From the NCBI RefSeq assembly GCF_014145225.1, contig NZ_JABVCQ010000029.1, forward strand, positions 1 through 44,025: a stretch of DNA of 44,025 bases, in the 5' to 3' direction. Positions 17,789 to 25,176 of this stretch are shown piece after piece. Every line of letters starts with the position of its first letter. Within the stretch, counting starts at the first letter, position 1. The DNA comes from Thiospirillum jenense (GTDB lineage Bacteria > Pseudomonadota > Gammaproteobacteria > Chromatiales > Chromatiaceae). The position numbers and the translations under genes were made by a program. Under the pieces are notes generated by a model that was not told the origin of the DNA, made no database searches, and worked only from the letters and a program-made list of their open reading frames with translations.

Positions 17789-19258
17789 ATGAACAGCGGG
17801 CGTTTTCATTTCAAAACTTTGGCATTAACACTCATCATCAGCGGACAAATCGGCATCGCCCCCGCTGATCTTTACCAATTACCCGACTTTGGCAGTTCGG
17901 TTGATACGCTATTATCTGCCGCCGAACAACGCGAATTAGATCGCGCCTTCATGCAGAGTGTCCGGCAATCCCTACCAATCAGTTCTGATCCTATTGTTGG
18001 CGATTATTTACAACAACTGGGGCAATCATTAACCACCGCCGGCACGATTAAGCATTATGATTTCTTTTTAATTGACCAGCGTGTCATCAATGCGTTTGCC
18101 GGCCCCGGTGGACATATTGGCGTGTTCGCCGGTTTAATACTCGCGGCTGAAACCGAAGATGAACTCGCCGCCGTATTAGCGCACGAAATCGCCCACGTTG
18201 AACAAAAACATTTATTACGCGCCTTTGAATCGCAACAGCAAAATGCGATTCCCATGACCGCATTGTTAATTGCCGCCGTCGTATTGGGCGCCCAAGTGGA
18301 TGCCAATATGGGCGCCGCAGCGATGACGGGTATTCAAGCCGCCGCATTACAAAAACAAATTAACTTCACCCGCGATCACGAAAAAGAAGCGGATCGTTTG
18401 GGCATCACAATTCTCGCCCAAGCCGGCTATGATCCCTATGCCATGCCGGGGTTTTTTGAACGCCTCACTAAAGCCAATCAATTCTACGAAAATGGCGCAC
18501 CTGAATTATTACGCACCCACCCAGTTACCACCAATCGTATTGCCGATGCGTTAGCCCGTGCTGAACATTTTGGTCATCATCAGCGATCTGAAAACGTATC
18601 ATTTCATTTAATAAAAGCTCGCTTGCGGCAGCAACGATACGCTCGCGCTCAAGAAGCAGTGGAGCATTTTAATCAAACATTAACCACCGGGCGCTATCGC
18701 AATGCAACGGCGGAACACTACGGCTACGCATTGGCATTAACCCGCGATGGTCAATTCGCTGCCGCCCGTCGGGAAGTTGCAAAATTATTAGCCGACAATC
18801 CCAATCAAGTTGAATTGATTGTCTTAAATGCTGAATTAGATCGGCACACGGGTTCATTAACAAAAGCATTACGCGATTTGAAAACAGCCGTCGCCAATGC
18901 ACCGCGCAGTTGGGCATTAGCCGATGCGTATGCGGCAATGCAAATGGCCGCTAATCAACCCGCCGCGGCGTTAATCACATTGGAGCGGTTTAATCGGCTG
19001 CGTCCTGACATCACCGCGGTTTATGGTTTAATGGCAGATGCGGCCGGGCGGGCGGGGAAGCGATTGCAAACCTATCGTTATCGCGCCGAACAACTGTATC
19101 ATCAGGGCGATATAAAACTGGCGGTTAATCAATTAGAATTGGCATTAAAACAGCCGACGATTACGCCTTATCTTGCCGAACGTTTGCAGGCGCGATTAAA
19201 AGAATTAAAGGAATTGGCCGATGAACAACGCCAACAACAATCCCCCCGTCGCCGTTAA
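17789..19258 (+). CDS. BepA/YfgC-like M48 zinc metalloprotease with TPR repeats
   Basis: 489 residues with a signal peptide (basic start, hydrophobic stretch to about residue 22, cleavage near APA). The M48 protease domain shows HEIAH at 132-136 (two zinc histidines and the catalytic Glu133) and the third ligand in HEKEADRLG, Glu200. Residues about 270-470 are helical TPR-like repeats, the layout of BepA, a periplasmic protease and chaperone for outer-membrane assembly factors. The length matches the family. The gene stands alone after a terminator, with a 202-base gap behind it that holds an imperfect hairpin (arms 19280-19285 and 19301-19306) without a T tract. Confidence 0.92.
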   Translation: MNSGRFHFKTLALTLIISGQIGIAPADLYQLPDFGSSVDTLLSAAEQRELDRAFMQSVRQSLPISSDPIVGDYLQQLGQSLTTAGTIKHYDFFLIDQRVINAFAGPGGHIGVFAGLILAAETEDELAAVLAHEIAHVEQKHLLRAFESQQQNAIPMTALLIAAVVLGAQVDANMGAAAMTGIQAAALQKQINFTRDHEKEADRLGITILAQAGYDPYAMPGFFERLTKANQFYENGAPELLRTHPVTTNRIADALARAEHFGHHQRSENVSFHLIKARLRQQRYARAQEAVEHFNQTLTTGRYRNATAEHYGYALALTRDGQFAAARREVAKLLADNPNQVELIVLNAELDRHTGSLTKALRDLKTAVANAPRSWALADAYAAMQMAANQPAAALITLERFNRLRPDITAVYGLMADAAGRAGKRLQTYRYRAEQLYHQGDIKLAVNQLELALKQPTITPYLAERLQARLKELKELADEQRQQQSPRRR

Positions 19259-19384
19259 TAATAATGCGCTGTTTAATCACTGCGGTCATGCTTCGAGAAG
19301 CCGCAGATGAACGGGAATGAATGACAATGAATCACTGAGTCACCATGCCTGATAAACTAAAGACATTGGTGCATTAAAACCCGC

Positions 19385-19415
19385 TTGCGCATCCGGGGCG
19401 GTTTGGTGCTATCCT
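19385..19415 (+). promoter_or_regulatory. possible extended -10 promoter of the CheX-like gene
   Basis: TGC-TATCCT (19407-19415) is an extended -10 element; TTGCGC at 19385-19390 is a weak -35 at 19 bases. The start codon is 45 bases downstream of the -10. Confidence 0.35.
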
Positions 19416-19460
19416 AATCAAGATAACTCCCTCAACTCACAACCGTAATAGTGTAAAATT

Positions 19461-20150
19461 ATGTCAACAACTGCTTTAACAATGAATGATAAGGTGATTT
19501 CAACTGATGCCATCCTGGCGATGCTCTGTAGTTCAGTGAGCAAAGTATTAACTGCGGCCACGAAAACTCCGGTGACTTATTCGCCAATGGTGCAAAAAAT
19601 TAAACGCACCTGTTTGCGGCCGGATATTGGCTGTTTTGTTTTATTTGATGGCGGTTTTGCCGGGTTGGTGATTATTAACTTTTCTGCCGCTTCTGCATTA
19701 GAAATTTATCGCAGTTATATGATGAGCATGGGAATACCAGAATCGGAATTAGCGGTGCGGCACACGTCTGAAGAAGTCGGTAATACATTGGGCGAATTGA
19801 TGAACCAAATTGTCGGTGATTTTACCGGTAATGTCGGGCAAGAGTTATTGGTGTCTATTAACCAAAACCAACCCAAGATGTTGACGATCAATAAAGAAGT
19901 CATGGTCAGCATTGATACCAATTTAGATCGCGCTCAAGCGCGCCGTGTGGCGTTTAAAACCGCTGGGCGGAATATGTTTTACATGGAATTGGCGATGGAT
20001 AAAACCGAGTTCATTAAACTGCATGATTTTGACCGTGAAGATATTGATCCTGACCGTATTTTGGCTGAAAATAAACAAATCAAGAAACCCGCGGCCGCGA
20101 AGATACCGGCTGCACTGGATACCAGTTTATTAGATGAACTGGGCATTTAA
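19461..20150 (+). CDS. CheX-like DUF3334 family protein
   Basis: 229 residues, no signal peptide or membrane segment. The overall sequence fits the DUF3334 family of gammaproteobacteria. The core resembles CheX/CheC phosphatases: a VLFDGGFAGLVIINFS strand pair, then EEVGNTLGELMNQIVGDF, in which E112-L-M-N115 sits where CheX has its catalytic ExxN helix. A role in dephosphorylating a CheY-like receiver is therefore plausible but unproved. The charged tail (about 195-229) looks disordered and ends in a short helix LDTSLLDELGI, possibly a docking peptide. Forty-three bases separate it from the BatD-like gene on the same strand. Confidence 0.65.
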   Translation: MSTTALTMNDKVISTDAILAMLCSSVSKVLTAATKTPVTYSPMVQKIKRTCLRPDIGCFVLFDGGFAGLVIINFSAASALEIYRSYMMSMGIPESELAVRHTSEEVGNTLGELMNQIVGDFTGNVGQELLVSINQNQPKMLTINKEVMVSIDTNLDRAQARRVAFKTAGRNMFYMELAMDKTEFIKLHDFDREDIDPDRILAENKQIKKPAAAKIPAALDTSLLDELGI

Positions 20151-20193
20151 TTAGTCATCTCATTAATACCCCGCGCTGTTTGGTAAATCAACG

Positions 20194-22122
20194 ATGATGC
20201 CGCAACCAATGACAATTCGCCCGTATTGGCAATTGCTATTCATCACGGTGTTATTAGTCAACACGGTTTTGATCTCGCCGGCGCGGGGCAATGTGCCGAC
20301 TGATGACGCGGTGGTGACGGCGCGGTTTGATCGCCAACAAGTGAGTCTTGGTGATCGGGTCACTTTGACAATTAAACTCACTGGCCGCGGCGCGAATGGT
20401 GAACCAGATTTAACGCCGCTCGCGGCGGATTTTGAATTAAATGGCACGAGCGTCGGCAGTGAAACGCGCATTATTAATTGGCAGCGCAGTGACAGCATCG
20501 TGTGGCGAATTGAATTAACGCCCAAACGCATTGGTCAATTACAGATTCCGCCATTAAAAGTGGGCAATGAACAGACGCCGCCGTTGGAATTAACTGTGAC
20601 CGCAGCGCCGGACGTGATACCGGGACAAGCGGGTGATGCGTTATTTATTGAAGTGGAATTAGACACGGCCGGGCAGTCATTATTCGTTCAACAGCAAGTG
20701 CCATTGGTGGTGCGCTTGTATAGTACGCGGCCGTTAATTGGTGGTGATTTAAGTGAACCTCATGCGGACGGCGCGGTAATTGAACGTTTGGATAAGGATC
20801 ATCAATTCACTACGCAGCGGGCGGGGAAAAGTTATTTGGTGGTCGAGCGCCGTTATACCTTTAGCCCCGAGCGCAGCGGGCAGTTGCGCCTCGCTCCGGT
20901 GACGTTCAAAGGTGAGGTGCAAGCGCCGGCGCGGCGCAGCGGCAGTCGCGGCCACCCGCTGTTTGACGATCCGTTGTTTGATGACCTGTTACGCGGGGTG
21001 CAGCCGGGCGCGGGCGGGGCGCTGTTCAATCGTGGCGAGCCGGCGCAGGCGCAGAGTAATGCTTTAACAATCAATGTGTTAGCGCGGCCGACTGATGCGG
21101 ATACCGCGCACTGGTTGCCGGCGGAGGCGGTGACGATCACGGATTCTTGGGCGCAGTCGCCGCCGATTTTGACCGCAGGTGAGCCGGCGACGCGGACGGT
21201 GACGGTGACGGCGAAAGGGTTGGAAGGTAGCCAAATTCCTCATTTAAACATGCAGTTACCGCCGGCGGTGCGCGTTTATCCTGAGACGCCGCGTGTCGAA
21301 ACCCGCACTGACGGCACTCGCGTGTTTGGCACGAGTGAGCAGCGCCTGACCATCATTCCCACCAGCGGCGGGCAGTTGACGTTGCCGGCGATTCGCCTGC
21401 CCTGGTGGGATACGCAGGCGCAGCAGGCCCGCGAGGTGGTGATTCCCGCCGTGACGGTGACGGTGCAGGGGGCGGTCGTGCCTGCCGAGCCGGCGCCGCA
21501 ACCGTCTGATTTGAGGGTAAATTCTACGGCGGCAGCGGCGCCAAAACCCGTGACGCCGCCGGCGCCAGTCGCCTCACCCGTGACCACTGCGCCCGCGCCA
21601 TCGTCACCAGCACGTTGGCCGTGGCTGGCCGTGACTGCTGGTGTAATTGTGTTGCTGGTGAGCGCGGCGGGCGGCTGGTACGGGTGGCGGCGCTGGCGAG
21701 CGCGGCGGGCGGCGGAATTGGTGACACCGACGGCGAATCAATGGCGAGCGACGGTGTTGGCGGCGGCGACTCGTCACGATGCGGCGGGCTGTAGTCAAGC
21801 GTTATTAAATTGGGCGCGGGCGACGTGGATCATTGCGTCACCAATGAATTTGCAGGGATTGATTGCGCACTTGACGCAATTAAAATCCAACGCGGTGGCG
21901 CCGCAGTTTATTGATGCAGTTGTGCAATTAGAACGGGCGTTGTATGCGCCGAATGCGGCAGATTGGAATGGTGATGAATTAAAACAGGCACTGCCGCGTT
22001 ATTTGCCAAGTTTAATAAAACAGCGATATTGGGCGGCGAATGATGGTGAATTGCTGGCGCCCTTGTATCCAGAGTTTGCGCAACGGCATCATGGCTTTTA
22101 TCATTCAATCCCTCATCATTGA
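20194..22122 (+). CDS. BatD-like membrane protein
   Basis: 642 residues. A signal peptide (hydrophobic LLFITVLLVNTVLI at about 14-27, then SPARGN) leads into an extracytoplasmic part of beta-sandwich units (ARFDRQQVSLGDRVTLTIKL at about 43, then repeats containing LELTVTAAP and LTIIPTSGGQLTLPAIRLPWWD) typical of BatD. A proline/alanine-rich stretch at about 440-475 precedes one membrane helix (WLAVTAGVIVLLVSAAGGWYGW) and a cytoplasmic tail of about 140 residues. BatD usually closes a moxR-batABC operon; none of those partners is in this window. The ATG at residue 7 is an alternative start. The middle of the gene is GC-rich compared with its ends. Confidence 0.85.
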   Translation: MMPQPMTIRPYWQLLFITVLLVNTVLISPARGNVPTDDAVVTARFDRQQVSLGDRVTLTIKLTGRGANGEPDLTPLAADFELNGTSVGSETRIINWQRSDSIVWRIELTPKRIGQLQIPPLKVGNEQTPPLELTVTAAPDVIPGQAGDALFIEVELDTAGQSLFVQQQVPLVVRLYSTRPLIGGDLSEPHADGAVIERLDKDHQFTTQRAGKSYLVVERRYTFSPERSGQLRLAPVTFKGEVQAPARRSGSRGHPLFDDPLFDDLLRGVQPGAGGALFNRGEPAQAQSNALTINVLARPTDADTAHWLPAEAVTITDSWAQSPPILTAGEPATRTVTVTAKGLEGSQIPHLNMQLPPAVRVYPETPRVETRTDGTRVFGTSEQRLTIIPTSGGQLTLPAIRLPWWDTQAQQAREVVIPAVTVTVQGAVVPAEPAPQPSDLRVNSTAAAAPKPVTPPAPVASPVTTAPAPSSPARWPWLAVTAGVIVLLVSAAGGWYGWRRWRARRAAELVTPTANQWRATVLAAATRHDAAGCSQALLNWARATWIIASPMNLQGLIAHLTQLKSNAVAPQFIDAVVQLERALYAPNAADWNGDELKQALPRYLPSLIKQRYWAANDGELLAPLYPEFAQRHHGFYHSIPHH

Positions 22123-22148
22123 CTAGCCAATACGGCGGTTATTACACC

Positions 22149-22397
22149 ATGAATTCAACTGAATTAGCCCGCGATCTATTACGATCCGCATTGCAATTGG
22201 GCAGCCGCGCTGATCGTTTAACACCCGACTCGGCAATTGCCGGCGCCCTGCCCGAGTTTAATTCACTGACGGTGGTCGGACTCATTGCCGGTTTAGAAGA
22301 ACAATTGGGCTGTGAAGTCAGTGATGAAGAAATCACCGAAGACATCTTCCGCACACTCGGCAGCTTTGCCCAATTTATTGAAACTAAAATGGCGTGA
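22149..22397 (+). CDS. acyl carrier protein, exosortase-A-associated type
   Basis: 82 residues. The phosphopantetheine site is in EFNSLTVVGLIAGLEEQLG with Ser39; canonical ACPs have DSL here, while the FNS form is what I associate with ACPs of exosortase-A/EPS loci. Helices II and III (VSDEEITEDIFRTLGSF) are normal. ATG at 22149 is used; a TTG at 22119 would overlap batD and add ten residues of no ACP character. The next gene, a hydrolase, starts three bases after the stop. It probably carries an acyl group for the two following hydrolases or for an exopolysaccharide-linked pathway. Confidence 0.85.
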   Translation: MNSTELARDLLRSALQLGSRADRLTPDSAIAGALPEFNSLTVVGLIAGLEEQLGCEVSDEEITEDIFRTLGSFAQFIETKMA

Positions 22398-22400
22398 ATA

Positions 22401-23210
22401 ATGACTCCTAAACCATTTTTTCTCACCGGCACGGCGGGCGACATCTTCTGTTTATATTTCCCCGCCAATCAACCTCGCGGTGCTTTTGTTTATTGTCCGC
22501 CATTGGCTGAAGAAATGAACCGCTGCCGTGCCACTGTTGCCCAACAAGCGCGGCAATTAGCGGCACTCGGGTATGCGTGTTTATTAATGGATCCATTCGG
22601 GACGGGTGAAAGCGCGGGCGAATTATCCAATGCCACTTGGGAGATTTGGCAAGCCGATGTCTTATTAGCGGCGCACTGGTTAACTGAGCAAACGCAAACG
22701 CCGATTTCATTATGGGGACTGCGCTTGGGTGCGCTCTTGACTGCCAGTGTTGTTAATCAACATCCGCAGCAGTTTGAGCAATTGTTATGGTGGCAACCGG
22801 TATTAGATGGCAAGTTATTTTTAACCCAATATCTGCGCTTGCGCGTGGCGTTTTTAATGCATCGCGATTTACCAAGCGAGACCACCGATCAAATGCGCAC
22901 CCAATTAGCCGCCGGTGCGACATTAGAGGTTGCGGGTTATTTATTAGGCGGGGCATTAGCACAGGCATTAGATTGCACCAATCTGCGCGAGTGTACGCAA
23001 TTAACGTCATTGCCAATGACCTGGTTGGAACACGTTAGCGACACCGATAGACCAGTAGCGCCCGCTAGTCTCAAAGTCATTGCACAATTGCGCGATCAAC
23101 GGTGTACGGTCACGCCGATTGCATTCACCGGCCCGCCGATTTGGCAATTACATAAACGCGACGAAGTGCCGCAATTATTAGCGCTCACCACCCAGCAGTT
23201 TAATTGTTAA
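22401..23210 (+). CDS. exosortase A system-associated hydrolase 2 (alpha/beta fold)
   Basis: 269 residues. Features are FVYCPPLAEEMNRCRATVAQQAR, ACLLMDPFGTGESAGEL and LWGLRLGAL, which agree with the TIGR03101-type hydrolase found with exosortase A. The nucleophile elbow reads GLRLG instead of GxSxG, so the usual serine is replaced by arginine and classical esterase activity is doubtful. No signal peptide, so it is cytoplasmic. It follows the ACP gene by three bases and precedes the second hydrolase, an order known from PEP-CTERM/exopolysaccharide loci. The exact reaction is not known to me. Confidence 0.85.
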   Translation: MTPKPFFLTGTAGDIFCLYFPANQPRGAFVYCPPLAEEMNRCRATVAQQARQLAALGYACLLMDPFGTGESAGELSNATWEIWQADVLLAAHWLTEQTQTPISLWGLRLGALLTASVVNQHPQQFEQLLWWQPVLDGKLFLTQYLRLRVAFLMHRDLPSETTDQMRTQLAAGATLEVAGYLLGGALAQALDCTNLRECTQLTSLPMTWLEHVSDTDRPVAPASLKVIAQLRDQRCTVTPIAFTGPPIWQLHKRDEVPQLLALTTQQFNC

Positions 23211-23237
23211 TTATCCAACGGCAGTTCTTGCATAACA

Positions 23238-24122
23238 ATGAACATCACCCAACAACCCGTTGTGTTTTCTTGTCAAGGCAGTGATTTAATCGGCATGATT
23301 TATGTGCCAGAGCGCCCGACTCAACGCGCAATTTTAATAGTTGTGGCGGGCGGGCCGCAATACCGTGCGGGTTGTTGTCGTAATTTAGTTGAATTAGCCC
23401 GCATCATTGCAGCGGACGGCACGACGGTGATGAGTTTTGATTATCGCGGCCTCGGTGATAGCGCCGGTTATTATCAAGGATTTGAATCCATTACCCCCGA
23501 TTTGCAAGCGGCAATTGATGCCTTGATTGCACAGGTGCCGGCAATTAAAGAAATCATTTTATGGGGTGGGTGTGATGCCGCGTCCGCCGCATTATTACAC
23601 GCGCCGTCATTACCGCAAGTGACGGGGATGGTATTAGGCAATCCATTCGTTCACGATGAAACCGCTTATGCAAAAGTCGTGGTGAAGCATTATTATTTGC
23701 AACGCCTCGTGGATAAGAGTTTTTGGCTGCGGGTATTAAAACTGCGGGTCAATGTATGGAAAACATTGGTCTCGGTATTAACGACAATTTGGCAATCGCG
23801 CCAAGCAAAGCCCCGCACGGCGGCGTCTCAAACTCATAATGTTAATAATGAAACCCTGCCGTATCCCGTGCGCATGTGTCATTCGGCTAACCGATTTCAT
23901 GGGCGCATTTTATTATTGATGAGCGGGCAAAGTTTGGTGAGTAAAGAATTTGATGAATTGGTTGCCGGATCACCGCAATGGCAGGCGGCTATTCACCGTC
24001 CGGGGGTGACGCGAGTGGATTTTCCCGATGCAGATCAGGCGTTTTCAACAATGAATGCTCGTCAAGCTGTGATTGCCACAGCGCGGCAGTGGTTGAATGA
24101 TTGGGCGGCAGAAACAGCGTAA
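23238..24122 (+). CDS. exosortase A system-associated hydrolase 1 (alpha/beta fold)
   Basis: 294 residues. VVAGGPQYRAGCCRN near residue 37 (oxyanion region), VMSFDYRGLGDSAGY at about 71 and an elbow reading LWGGCDAASAALL mark the TIGR03100-type hydrolase. The elbow has Cys-Asp where a serine is expected. It is the last gene of the ACP-hydrolase module, 27 bases after its paralogue, and is closed by a hairpin terminator. Substrate unknown; in other genomes the pair accompanies exosortase A and polysaccharide synthesis genes, none of which lies in the window. Confidence 0.85.
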   Translation: MNITQQPVVFSCQGSDLIGMIYVPERPTQRAILIVVAGGPQYRAGCCRNLVELARIIAADGTTVMSFDYRGLGDSAGYYQGFESITPDLQAAIDALIAQVPAIKEIILWGGCDAASAALLHAPSLPQVTGMVLGNPFVHDETAYAKVVVKHYYLQRLVDKSFWLRVLKLRVNVWKTLVSVLTTIWQSRQAKPRTAASQTHNVNNETLPYPVRMCHSANRFHGRILLLMSGQSLVSKEFDELVAGSPQWQAAIHRPGVTRVDFPDADQAFSTMNARQAVIATARQWLNDWAAETA

Positions 24123-24131
24123 TGACATGAT

Positions 24132-24160
24132 GCGGCGATTAGAAATCGCCGCTATTCTTT
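24132..24160 (+). terminator. Rho-independent terminator after the hydrolase module
   Basis: GCGGCGATT (24132-24140) pairs with AATCGCCGC (24144-24152) over a three-base loop, followed by TATTCTTT. It lies ten bases after the hydrolase stop codon and separates the module from the convergent gene. Confidence 0.8.
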
Positions 24161-24219
24161 AATTAAAACAGCGGCGTTGTTGGCGATACTAATCAACCGC
24201 CACCCTTGTATCCAGCGTA

Positions 24220-25092
24220 TTATTCGTATAACAGCTCCGCTAAATTTGCCGCATCCAAAGCATCCATTTCATTAAAGAAAAATACATTTTTGCCGGAAAA
24301 GCCGTTTTCTTCATTTTCATAACAAGCTATGAAGTAGCGCGGGTGAGTTTCGCAAATATAATAATAGCCGGCGAAATCATTAAATGTCAGTAATCCATTC
24401 GCGTCAACTTGATAACCAATAGATGATTGAGTATTATCAAGATTATAAACACCTGTCATGGTTGCGATGCCATCTTGATTAAAAACAGTTTTCCCTACTC
24501 GCCCCCGCGCCTCTTCAGTGTCATTCGTGACACCATACCAAACGTTGTAAAGTGTTTGACCACTTAACCATTCCCTTGAAAAGCGTTGTGGAATAATTGA
24601 CGCGGTCGCTGCAACGTCCGTGACAATAAAGTTTTGATTCGCTTCCTGCCAAGTAATAATAGAAGTTTGACCGGCGGCGGGGAAGTTTTCTAATGGAAAT
24701 GATGCGGTTAATCCTCGGACAAATTCCTGCCCAAGATTTTGAGTATAAAAGCTGGATGAACCGAATGGAACGTCATCGCCATCGGCATAGGCTTTAATGG
24801 TATGCACGCCATTACTCAAACCGCTATAGTTAATCAGAAATGAAAACCCGTTATTGGCGTCACCACACACGCTCTGCGTATCCGCCCGTTCGGTGCCATA
24901 AGCGGTTGAAATAAAACGCCCACCATCAATTTGAATGTCAACCCGCCCAGCATTGCAATGCCATCCAGACACTAAACCAACGCCGCTTTGAAAAGAATTA
25001 ACCTGTGGTATTTCTAAATACCCGTCAGCATTTGCGGTGCTAAACGGTGCAATACAAATCACCATTGAACCAGCAATTAAACCCTTGCGCAT
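24220..25092 (-). CDS. secreted protein of unknown function
   Basis: 290 residues from the ATG at 25090-25092, which has a strong TTGGAGG ribosome binding site; the 20 codons upstream to 25152 are open but not needed. A signal peptide (MRKGLIAGSMVICIAPFSTANA) is clear. The first 100 mature residues form a domain with GLVSGWHCNAGRVDIQIDGG, AYGTERADTQSVCGD and GVHTIKAYADG, holding two cysteines that may bridge. I have the impression of having seen this pattern in other secreted gammaproteobacterial proteins but cannot name it. The second half (LYNVWYGVT onward, with a YYYICETHPRYFIACYENEE stretch) looks like a lipocalin-style beta protein. No PEP-CTERM or sorting signal is present despite the nearby exosortase-type module. 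Confidence 0.7.
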   Translation of the reverse strand: MRKGLIAGSMVICIAPFSTANADGYLEIPQVNSFQSGVGLVSGWHCNAGRVDIQIDGGRFISTAYGTERADTQSVCGDANNGFSFLINYSGLSNGVHTIKAYADGDDVPFGSSSFYTQNLGQEFVRGLTASFPLENFPAAGQTSIITWQEANQNFIVTDVAATASIIPQRFSREWLSGQTLYNVWYGVTNDTEEARGRVGKTVFNQDGIATMTGVYNLDNTQSSIGYQVDANGLLTFNDFAGYYYICETHPRYFIACYENEENGFSGKNVFFFNEMDALDAANLAELLYE

Positions 25093-25140
25093 ACTTCCCT
25101 CCAAGTTGATAAACATTAAAATTAACGTGAATAAATAATT

Positions 25141-25172
25141 GATCGTTTCCACGCGGCCGCATGAGAACGATC
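25141..25172. repeat. dispersed palindromic repeat, copy 4 (divergent)
   Basis: GATCGTT (25141-25147) and AACGATC (25166-25172) are perfect inverted arms enclosing TCCACGCGGCCGCATGAG, reminiscent of the GTTCCCACGC...GGAACGATC unit of copy 1. It lies five bases after the end of the oxidoreductase gene. Confidence 0.5.
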
Positions 25173-25176
25173 ACCT

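Noticed and set aside
22119-22148. TTG start of the acyl carrier protein overlapping batD
   Set aside because: Adds ten residues unlike ACPs; ATG at 22149 is a better start.
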